From the NCBI RefSeq assembly GCF_013177695.1, contig NZ_WOEY01000032.1, positions 1-64,000 on the forward strand: a stretch of 64,000 bases of DNA. Reading direction: 5' to 3'. Under the pieces are notes generated by a model. It made no database searches. It worked only from the letters and a program-made list of their open reading frames with translations, and was not told the DNA's origin. The stretch comes from Paraburkholderia solitsugae (GTDB lineage: Bacteria > Pseudomonadota > Gammaproteobacteria > Burkholderiales > Burkholderiaceae). A program made the translations under genes and the position numbers. The number at the start of each line of letters is the position of its first letter. Within the stretch, counting starts at the first letter, position 1. Shown here one piece after another: positions 10,348 through 20,048 of the stretch.

Positions 10348-10876
10348 GGCGGGTTCTCCATTTCGATCTGCATGTAAGGGGACTGCGTGCGGATGAGATC
10401 GGCCCGGAGCCCGACGACGCGGCCCCGGCGATGGAGGGGACCTGCGTTAGATCGGGCGCCGGGCGGCGAGAAGCGGGAGCGTTCGGGACGGCTGGCTGGC
10501 GTGAGGCGTCGCGATGTCCGCGCGCGCGCAACCGGTTGCGCGGCGGGGGCGCAAGCGGGTGAGGGCACGGGAGAACGGAAAGCGCATCGGGGTAGCCGGC
10601 AGTTAGGGAAAAGTGTTGGGATGAGCGCCGGAAAGAAAGCTTAATCGACGCAATCGAAAGGTGAATGTTAGCACGGCCGGGGCGTCTCTTTAATCGCTAC
10701 CGGGAGAGGTCTTGCATACGCGGTGCGGCGAGCCTGGATCGCACAGGGGACGTTCAAGGCAGACGCGGCGCTGCCGTTAATTCGCCTGTAGGGGGGCGTT
10801 GCCTGGTCGAGCGACCAGCGGTGGGCGGCGCGTCAATAGCGCGGTGCGGTGTGAGACGGCTTAAGGAGACGGGCTG
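10348..10876. other. Intergenic region between rnk and an exported-protein gene
   Basis: This 529-base divergent spacer must hold both promoters. I see no gene, RNA or strong palindrome in it. Confidence 0.4.
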
Positions 10877-11341
10877 ATGAAAACGGGAATCGGGCGGTTT
10901 GGGGTGCTCAGCGCGGTAGCGGCGATGGCAGCGCTGGTTGCGGCGCCGATGCCGGCGATGGCCGCGGGCGGTGGAACGATCACTTTCACGGGCATGATCG
11001 TGGCGCCACAGTTGGAGGTGTCGGCGGCCCCGGCTCCTGCTCAGGCCGGAGCACGAGTCAATGCTGCCGGCGGGCGGCTCGCTGCGGCGGGTTCGGCGGT
11101 CACGCTGACCTTCAGTACTGAGCCGGGTGTGGTCGCGGGTGCCAATGTCGCGCTTCAGGTGATCAACGGCGCGAAGGCGCGTGATGCGTTGGCCGAGCGT
11201 TTTGTCGATGGCAGTGGCCATGTGTTTCGTGCCGCCAGTGACGGGCGCTATCGGGTTGGCCGCGATGGCGGTGTGTTGTCGCTAGCGTCGAAGAATGCCG
11301 CGCAGGAGACCCAGGTGATCGTTGTCGTTAGCTACGATTGA
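10877..11341 (+). CDS. Exported fimbrial-subunit-like protein (hypothetical)
   Basis: This 154-residue protein has a clear signal peptide (cleavage after AMA, about residue 30). The mature start is GGGTITFTGMIVAPQ, which resembles the first beta strand of chaperone-usher pilin subunits. The rest is Ala/Val/Gly-rich and beta-like, ending VIVVVSYD. It lacks the disulphide cysteines of type 1 pilins, and no chaperone or usher gene is nearby, so the resemblance may be superficial. An AAGGAG site precedes the ATG. Confidence 0.55.
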   Translation: MKTGIGRFGVLSAVAAMAALVAAPMPAMAAGGGTITFTGMIVAPQLEVSAAPAPAQAGARVNAAGGRLAAAGSAVTLTFSTEPGVVAGANVALQVINGAKARDALAERFVDGSGHVFRAASDGRYRVGRDGGVLSLASKNAAQETQVIVVVSYD

Positions 11342-11518
11342 GGTACGGTCCGCGGGACGCCGGCGGGCAGTTCTCCCGCAGGCGCCTCGCGGCGGGCATC
11401 AACATCATGGAACGGTCGCGACCGCCGGCGAACCACCCAAACCAAAATAAAAATCAGAACAGGCTGTCATAACCGGTCTCGTGGTTCGACAAACGTGCAG
11501 ATCCTGATGGAGCACGTC

Positions 11519-12349
11519 ATGCAAACCGCACGAACCCGCCGGACTAACCGGCATGTCACCCGCGCCATCGCGCTAGCCGTAGCGCTGACAACCCTCTCAG
11601 CCAGCGGCCTCGCGGCCGCGGCCGGTGCTGTATGCGCGTCGCACAGCCCATCCCACCGCGTAGCGCTGGTGGAGCTCTACAGCAGCGAAGGCTGCAGCAG
11701 CTGCCCGCCAGCCGACAACTGGCTGAGCCAGTGGAAAAACAGCGGCGCAACGCAAAGCATCGTGCCATTGGCTCTGCACGTGGATTACTGGAACAGCCTC
11801 GGCTGGACCGACCGTTTTTCACAGCATCGTTTTACCGAACGTCAGCAAACCCTTGCCGACCTCGCCGGCGGCCACACCATCTACACGCCCGAGATCTTCG
11901 TGTCCGGCCGCGAACTGCGCAGCTGGTCGCAACGCGACAGTTTCCAGAGCCGTATCGGCAAGGTCGTCGCCGAACCGGCGCAGGCGAACGTGGCGCTCGA
12001 ACTGAAACCCCAGGCGAAGGGCGCCTTCAATGTCGACGCGCAATTCACCAGCAAGGCGGCGGACACAACGGGCCAACTGAATGCCTATGTCGCGGTCTAC
12101 CAGAACGCGTTGAACTCGCAGGTCGGAGCCGGGGAAAACAGCGGCGCAACGCTGCATCACGAACGCGTCGTGCGGCAATGGATCGGCCCCGTGCCGCTCG
12201 TTGCCGGAAACGCGCAAATCCGCCGCGATATCCGCATCGACGATGCCGATACCAACGCGCCGGCTGACAACTTCGGGGTTGTCGCTTTCGTCGAAAACGC
12301 GGCGACCGGCGACGTGTTGCAAGTGGGCGAACTGGCCGCCTGCAACTGA
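11519..12349 (+). CDS. DUF1223 thioredoxin-like exported protein
   Basis: The 276-residue protein begins at the ATG at 11519, placed by GGAG at 11509-11512. A signal peptide ends near residue 36. The DUF1223 core follows with VELYSSEGCSSCPPAD, a CxxC motif (Cys 59 and 62) in a thioredoxin-like fold, then LHVDYWN and GHTIYTPEIFV. The family is presumed to act on periplasmic thiols. It heads a co-directional set with a cytochrome b and a molybdenum enzyme 45 and 66 bases apart, suggesting periplasmic redox repair or oxidation. The substrate is unknown. Confidence 0.8.
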   Translation: MQTARTRRTNRHVTRAIALAVALTTLSASGLAAAAGAVCASHSPSHRVALVELYSSEGCSSCPPADNWLSQWKNSGATQSIVPLALHVDYWNSLGWTDRFSQHRFTERQQTLADLAGGHTIYTPEIFVSGRELRSWSQRDSFQSRIGKVVAEPAQANVALELKPQAKGAFNVDAQFTSKAADTTGQLNAYVAVYQNALNSQVGAGENSGATLHHERVVRQWIGPVPLVAGNAQIRRDIRIDDADTNAPADNFGVVAFVENAATGDVLQVGELAACN

Positions 12350-12394
12350 TCGCGCGACGACCCCGCAGCGCTTCTCATTTCATCGGAGATTCTC

Positions 12395-13033
12395 ATGGCA
12401 ACGCCTCATGCTCTCAGCAAAACGGCTCCGCCCGCCACGCCGAAGAGCGGCACGATTCACCCGGTGTGGGTGCGCGTCACGCATTGGCTCAACGCACTCG
12501 CGGCCATCCTGATGATGCTGTCCGGCTGGCGCATTTATGACGCGTCGCCGATCTTCAAAGGTTTTATGTTTCCCACGGCAATCACGCTCGGCGGCTGGCT
12601 CGGCGGCGCGCTGCAATGGCACTTCGCGGCGATGTGGCTACTGGTCTTCAACGGCCTGCTGTATCTCGCGCTGAACCTGGTCAGTGGACGCTTCGTGCGC
12701 AAGTTCCTGCCAGTCTCGCCGCGCGCCGTGCTGCACGACTTCATCGCCGCGCTGACCGGCAAGCTCTCACATGCCGACCTGCGCGTCTACAACGCGGTGC
12801 AGAAATTCGCATATCTGTTTGTCGTCTGCGATCTGATCGTGCTGGTGCTCTCGGGCCTCGCGATCTGGAAATCGGTGCAGTTTCCGCTGCTGCGCGAGCT
12901 GATGGGCGGGTACGACAACGCGCGCATCGTCCATTTCTGCGCCATGTCGCTGATGGCCGCGTTCATCGTCGTGCATCTGGCGATGGTGGCGCTCGTGCCG
13001 CGCTCGTTGCTGGCGATGCTGCGCGGACGCTGA
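12395..13033 (+). CDS. Cytochrome b561-type membrane subunit
   Basis: The 212-residue membrane protein has four main hydrophobic helices. Candidate haem-ligand histidines are in VTHWLNA (helix 1), LQWHFAAMW (helix 2) and IVHFCAMS...VVHLAMV (helix 4), the pattern of di-haem cytochrome b/Ni-Fe hydrogenase b-subunit proteins. It most likely passes electrons between the quinone pool and the molybdenum enzyme encoded next. It follows the DUF1223 gene by 45 bases. Confidence 0.78.
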   Translation: MATPHALSKTAPPATPKSGTIHPVWVRVTHWLNALAAILMMLSGWRIYDASPIFKGFMFPTAITLGGWLGGALQWHFAAMWLLVFNGLLYLALNLVSGRFVRKFLPVSPRAVLHDFIAALTGKLSHADLRVYNAVQKFAYLFVVCDLIVLVLSGLAIWKSVQFPLLRELMGGYDNARIVHFCAMSLMAAFIVVHLAMVALVPRSLLAMLRGR

Positions 13034-13099
13034 GCCGCCGATGCACACCCACACGCGCACATGGACACACCGAGACGCAAAGCTTAAGGACATCGAATC

Positions 13100-13903
13100 A
13101 TGACCAAGCCCGCTACCCAACCCGATCGAAAGCTCGCCTCTATGCTCGACAACAAGCTCGACCGCGAATCGATCCTGATCGACGCCCGGCGCGAACTCGC
13201 GATGCCGTCGCGACGCCTGTTCGGCAAGCGGCTTCTGACGCTCGGCGGCCTGTCGATGCTGACCGGTTGCTCGCTCACCGACAACGATTCGGTCAACGCA
13301 TTCCTGACAGCGGTGTCGCGCCTGAACGACCGCGCGCAAGCCGCCCTGTTCGATCCGAAGCAACTCGCGCCGACCTACACCGAAGCACAGATCACGCGGC
13401 CATTCCCGTTCAACGCGTTCTACGGTATCGAGGACGTCCCCGATGTCGACGCTTCCGACTACAAGCTGAAGATCAGCGGCCTCGTCACCGGTCAGCGTGT
13501 CTGGACCTTGCCCGAGTTGTACGCGCTGCCGCATGCCGAGCAGATCACGCGGCATATCTGCGTGGAAGGGTGGAGCGCGATCGGCCGCTGGGGCGGCACG
13601 CCGTTTGCCGATTTTCTGCGGCGCATCGGCGCGGACACGAGCGCGAAGTACGTCGGCTTCAAATGCGCCGACGACTACTACGAGAGCATCGACATGCCGA
13701 CCGCACTGCATCCGCAAACGCTCCTGACCTTCGAATACGACGGCGAGCGTCTGCCTGCGAAATACGGCTTTCCGATGAAGCTGCGCATGCCGACCAAGCT
13801 CGGCTACAAGAACCCGAAACACATTGTCGAGATGTTCGTCACCAACACGTATCCCGGCGGCTATTGGGTCGACCAGGGCTACAACTGGTTCGGAGGCTCC
13901 TGA
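13100..13903 (+). CDS. Sulfite-oxidase-family molybdopterin oxidoreductase (MsrP/YedY-like)
   Basis: The 267-residue protein carries the sulfite oxidase fold. RHICVEGWSAIGRW contains the molybdenum-ligating Cys (Cys 154). The N-terminus has a twin-arginine-like SRRLFGK followed by LTGC (Cys 57), so it is either a Tat substrate or a lipoprotein. Family members act as periplasmic sulfite or sulfoxide enzymes. The cytochrome b gene 66 bases upstream is its probable redox partner, analogous to MsrP-MsrQ although the b subunit here is of a different type. The reaction is inferred only at family level. Confidence 0.8.
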   Translation: MTKPATQPDRKLASMLDNKLDRESILIDARRELAMPSRRLFGKRLLTLGGLSMLTGCSLTDNDSVNAFLTAVSRLNDRAQAALFDPKQLAPTYTEAQITRPFPFNAFYGIEDVPDVDASDYKLKISGLVTGQRVWTLPELYALPHAEQITRHICVEGWSAIGRWGGTPFADFLRRIGADTSAKYVGFKCADDYYESIDMPTALHPQTLLTFEYDGERLPAKYGFPMKLRMPTKLGYKNPKHIVEMFVTNTYPGGYWVDQGYNWFGGS

Positions 13904-14024
13904 CGCGCGCGGGTCGGCGCGTGCAAGGCCGCACGCGCGACCCCGGGCGGCAGAAGCTTCGGAAATACCCCGGCACCACCTGGAAGCCGGTTCAGATTCA
14001 TCCATAACGAAACGGAGTCATCCC

Positions 14025-14273
14025 ATGAAAAAGTTCGCAATCGCAGCACTGGCCGTCGCGCTCCTGACTAGCGGCGGCGCCGCGTTCGCTCAGGCAAGCG
14101 GCGCAATGTCCAACGATGCGATGTCCAAGGACACGATGTCGAAGGATTCGATGTCCAAAGACACCATGTCGAAGGACAGCATGAAAAAGGACACGATGAA
14201 GAAGGACACGATGAAAAAGGGTAGCGACGCGACGGGCATGAAGCACGAAGCGTCGGGCGCGATGGCCAACTGA
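14025..14273 (+). CDS. Pentapeptide MXKDX repeat protein
   Basis: This 82-residue exported protein has a signal peptide ending AFA. The remainder is eight or so tandem M-(S/K)-(K/N)-D-(T/S/A) pentapeptides, matching the MXKDX repeat family seen in Burkholderiaceae. A GGAG site precedes the ATG. The mature protein is almost entirely Met, Lys, Asp, Ser and Thr. It lies 121 bases after the molybdenum enzyme and before a terminator, so it is likely the last gene of that set. Methionine-rich repeats could act as a sacrificial oxidation target or copper ligand; that is my inference. Confidence 0.8.
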   Translation: MKKFAIAALAVALLTSGGAAFAQASGAMSNDAMSKDTMSKDSMSKDTMSKDSMKKDTMKKDTMKKGSDATGMKHEASGAMAN

Positions 14274-14330
14274 GCGTCGCCGATGATGCCGGTTGCATAG
14301 TTTGCGCGCCGGTGTCACGGGCGAGTCCAA

Positions 14331-14357
14331 AGCCGGGGAAACGTCCCCGGCTTTTTT
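14331..14357 (+). terminator. Terminator after the MXKDX gene
   Basis: A 9-bp stem AGCCGGGGA with complement TCCCCGGCT and a 4-base loop is followed by TTTTTT. Confidence 0.88.
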
Positions 14358-14638
14358 GTTGCTGACACGCAAAAAGTTACGATTCTTTCAGACTGCGCGG
14401 TGGGTGCTTACTGCATAATGCGATGCGCGCCGAACCTTCGGCGCGTGTCAGCCGCGGATCGATTTCTATCGATCGCCGCGGCGTTGTGGCCCCATTGGCC
14501 ATCTTTCGTCCTTCCGTTCCACCGACATGTCCGCCAGCCTCGCCCGTCAGACCGCATCGCCGATGCGGTGTCCGCCATCCCGATACAGGGTTTTCAGCGG
14601 GGGCGCAGCACCTCGAGCGGCATGGGTGGGTTGAACGC

Positions 14639-15580
14639 ATGTCGCCGCAACTCCCCAGCCGCTTTTCGCGTAGTTTCCCGCGTGGTTTTCCGATCCGTTT
14701 GCCGCAGTCCCGCAATGGACAGATCGCGCTCGCGCTCGCCGTCGTCTATCTCGTGTGGGGCTCGACCTATCTCGCCGTGCACGTCGCGCTCGGTTCGTTT
14801 CCTCCCTTGCTGCTCTCGGGGCTGCGCAATCTGTTTGCCGGGATAGGTCTCTTCACCTTCGCGGCGCGCCGCAATCCGGTCTGGCCGAGCGCGGTTGAAA
14901 TCCGCAATGCCGGTATTGTCGGCACGATGCTGGTCGGCTTGTCGAGCGGCATGCTGGCCTACGGCATGCGCACCGTCGGCACCGGCACCGCGGCCGTGAT
15001 GGTCGCGACCGTGCCGCTGTTCGCGACGGTGATCGCGGCGGTGGCGGGGCGCAAGATCGGCAGAGGCGAGTGGTTCGCGGTCGGTCTCGGGCTGGTGGGC
15101 ATCGCGATCCTGAGTCACGGCGACAGCGCGCCGGGATCCGCGGGCGGCAGCCTGGCGATCCTGTGTGGTGCGCTTTTCTGGGCCGGCGGCGCGCATCTCG
15201 CCGGGCGGCTGAAGCTGCCGTCGGACCTGTTCCTGTCGACCTCGCTGCAGATCGGCCTCGGCGGCGCGATGTCGACGATGGTCGCCCTGGTGACGGGCGA
15301 GCGGATGATGGAGGTGCATTTTCTGCCGGTGCTGGCCTTCGTCTACCTGATGCTGATCGGGACGATGACCGCCTATGTCGCGTACGGCTTTCTGATCCGG
15401 CATACGAGTCCGATCATCGCCAGCAGCTGCATGTACGTGAACCCGGTCGTCGCGGTGGCGCTCGGTGCGTTGTTGCTCGGCGAGCCGGTCACGCATTCGA
15501 CCGTGATCGCGACGATCGTGATTCTGGCCAGCGTGGGCCTGTCGTTCTGGTTCGATTACCGGAAGAAGGGCCTCGCCTGA
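14639..15580 (+). CDS. EamA/DMT-family transporter (YedA/RhaT-like)
   Basis: The 313-residue protein has ten predicted helices. Helix 1 carries VVYLVWGSTYLAV, the signature of the YedA-like DMT branch, and the ninth carries LGALLLGEPV. Start at 14639 gives a basic leader before helix 1; the frame is open 72 codons further upstream, but that part is Pro/Arg-rich and unlike the family. It is probably a drug or metabolite exporter with unknown substrate. Unrelated in branch to the EamA gene at 3383. Confidence 0.78.
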   Translation: MSPQLPSRFSRSFPRGFPIRLPQSRNGQIALALAVVYLVWGSTYLAVHVALGSFPPLLLSGLRNLFAGIGLFTFAARRNPVWPSAVEIRNAGIVGTMLVGLSSGMLAYGMRTVGTGTAAVMVATVPLFATVIAAVAGRKIGRGEWFAVGLGLVGIAILSHGDSAPGSAGGSLAILCGALFWAGGAHLAGRLKLPSDLFLSTSLQIGLGGAMSTMVALVTGERMMEVHFLPVLAFVYLMLIGTMTAYVAYGFLIRHTSPIIASSCMYVNPVVAVALGALLLGEPVTHSTVIATIVILASVGLSFWFDYRKKGLA

Positions 15581-15720
15581 GGAGGGCGGCGGCTTGCTGT
15601 GTGCTGTCCGTCACACGCTCTACAGTTTTTGATTTCTGAGTTCCGCTGTTTCTGATCGTGGTGACTACTTTCGCTCGCCGCTGCTTCAGATCTCTGTGAC
15701 CGCCTCGGCGCTCCGCCGCT

Positions 15721-18256
<2,536 letters not shown>

Positions 18257-18322
18257 CGATCGCGGTGGTTTCGCTCTCGAATCTTTTCGTCGGTCCTGTG
18301 CTCGCGAGACCGTGTGCGGATT

Positions 18323-19183
18323 TTATGGCAGCGCCATTGCGTCGGACGTCTCGGCGCTCCAGTACGGCGGCAGCGCCTTGTAAGGATTCGACGCCCCCAG
18401 CGACGTGACGAACACCGCGCCCGCACCGTGCGCCGTCGCGTATTGCATGATCCCCGGCAACTGCGCAGCGCTCGCGCTATACACCATGTGAACAAAGCGG
18501 CTCTTCGGATAGCCTGCTTGCCAGCTCATCGGTTTGTAGCTCGCGTAGATCTTCGCACTGCTTTCAAATACGACGAACTGGTCAGCCGTCGGCAAACTCG
18601 CATAAAGCTCCGGAATGTTGGTGCCCGGATTGGCAGTTACCGAGTAGCTCGCGTTCAGCCCTTTGATGTAGTTGTAGATCGACTGGTAGAACTGGATATG
18701 AGAGATCGTGCTGTCGGACGTCATCTCGTCGATGAAGAATCCGTCGATCTTGTAGAGCGACACGTAGGCGTTGATATCGGTCACGACCGCGGAGAGTGGG
18801 CGCGTTCCGTACGAGGTGTGCACGTAGCCCAACACTTTGCCGCCTGCTGCGCGGACTTTGGCCACTGCGGCTGCGTAGTTTGGATCTTCCGTGACGCCCG
18901 GGCCGCTGTTCGGATTCAGAATGGCGGTGGTGGGCACCATGCGAGCCGTTGTCGCCAGGGCGTTCCAGTTCGCAACACTACTGGTTGCGTTGAAGTAGGA
19001 AGGCACAACAAGATCGACTGCGGCACTGCCCGCGAACGCCGTGCCATGCGCGCAAACTGCCAGCATGCATGCCAGCAATCTGGCTTTTTTTAGAAGCTTG
19101 CCGGTGTGAGCTGTGTGGTGGATTCCGTGAGCGGATTCCAAAGCGGCAACCTGCGCCGTGCGCGTTCCCCGAACCGTCTTCAT
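18323..19183 (-). CDS. Spherulin-4-family exported protein (predicted TIM-barrel glycoside hydrolase-like)
   Basis: This 286-residue protein has a basic N-terminus and a hydrophobic segment (LLACMLAVCAHGTAFAG, near 36-52). The spherulation-specific family 4 fold follows: VPSYFN at its start, ILNPNSGPG, LGYVHTSYGTRPLS, and YKIDGFFIDEMTSD carrying the conserved acidic residues. The family is related to the GH114/polygalactosaminidase-like barrels. It is transcribed away from the pel genes across an 865-base spacer. Proximity suggests a role in trimming or remodelling Pel, which is inference. The signal peptide may start later than the chosen ATG. Confidence 0.7.
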   Translation of the reverse strand: MKTVRGTRTAQVAALESAHGIHHTAHTGKLLKKARLLACMLAVCAHGTAFAGSAAVDLVVPSYFNATSSVANWNALATTARMVPTTAILNPNSGPGVTEDPNYAAAVAKVRAAGGKVLGYVHTSYGTRPLSAVVTDINAYVSLYKIDGFFIDEMTSDSTISHIQFYQSIYNYIKGLNASYSVTANPGTNIPELYASLPTADQFVVFESSAKIYASYKPMSWQAGYPKSRFVHMVYSASAAQLPGIMQYATAHGAGAVFVTSLGASNPYKALPPYWSAETSDAMALP

Positions 19184-20048
19184 TTAGCCTCCTGACACGG
19201 TTTTTTGATAACCGCTGTCGATTGGCCCGCCGTGGATAAGGCGGGCAACTGGCGAACTCCCGTAAGGGAGTCCCTATAGCTTTGCGTCGCCGGATCGCTC
19301 CGGGTTTGCCCAACCGTGCTAACGGCAATGCTGGCGATTTCTTTAGGGGCCGGCGAAGTTTTTACGACGCGCGGTTTCAAATCGAATGATCGCGTCAGTT
19401 TTCGTCATTGTTGTGGCACGGCACGAAGATCGTTTTGTTCGACCTGACTCCAGTGTGTTTTGGTCAGAACTATTAAGAACGGTCGGAAGCAGAACGAAAA
19501 AACACACGACTGTGCATTTCTCTTTAATTGATCAGACGATTTTACTATTCTGAATCGACGGCTGGCTTGAAATGCGCGCCGCGATGGTGGGAAATCGGGC
19601 CGATTGAACACCACATGTCGCAGTCGCGTCCGCTAGACGTCATGCCGGCGGTCCTGCCGCAAGCCAGCATTTCCACTTTTTGGCGATTTTCCAACACCTT
19701 GCAGAACCCCGACGGGCGCCAGATGCGGGTAACCGGGCGGAAATCGTTTGCGCATAGGCGCGCAATCGTTTGCAACGTGACTTAAAGGAAATGCGTTTTT
19801 CAATATTTAACACAGCCTATTTCGCCAATGCCTTAAGTTCCCTTGAGAGGCCACATTTCGTGCTATCTTTCACCGCCTTACGAGGCAAGCAAAAGAGAAA
19901 TGTCGGTTTCGCGTTCCACACAACGGTCGCTTTACGTTGTGTAAATAATGCCATCGCGCCGGCTCGAAAATCGGTAAGCGGAACTTTTTTCTCCACCCTG
20001 GAGATTGCGCCGCTCGCCTTCAGAACAAAACGGGGAAAGATTGTGGCC
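19184..20048. other. Divergent intergenic region upstream of pelA
   Basis: This 865-base spacer separates the spherulin-like gene and pelA. No gene is supported, although the pelA frame is open back to 19770. It contains one perfect inverted repeat at 19918-19942. I saw no good sigma-54 match. It must hold the pel promoter; AT content is higher than in the surrounding coding DNA (for example around 19790-19810). Confidence 0.45.
19918..19942. promoter_or_regulatory. Inverted repeat in the pelA upstream region
   Basis: The arms ACACAACG (19918-19925) and CGTTGTGT (19935-19942) match perfectly around a 9-base spacer, 107 bases before the pelA ATG. It could be a regulator site or a leader hairpin. 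Confidence 0.4.

Noticed and set aside
12767..14005. A 412-codon - strand frame opposite the cytochrome b and molybdenum enzyme genes
   Set aside because: It spans two real genes on the other strand and has low-information composition; treated as a shadow.
14090..14225. Short regularly spaced DNA repeats resembling a CRISPR or microsatellite
   Set aside because: The 15-base periodicity encodes the MXKDX pentapeptides in frame; there are no spacers. No CRISPR array was seen anywhere in the window.
19770..20048. 93-codon N-terminal extension of PelA
   Set aside because: The extension is not secretory and would bury the signal peptide; the ATG at 20049 gives a normal exported PelA.
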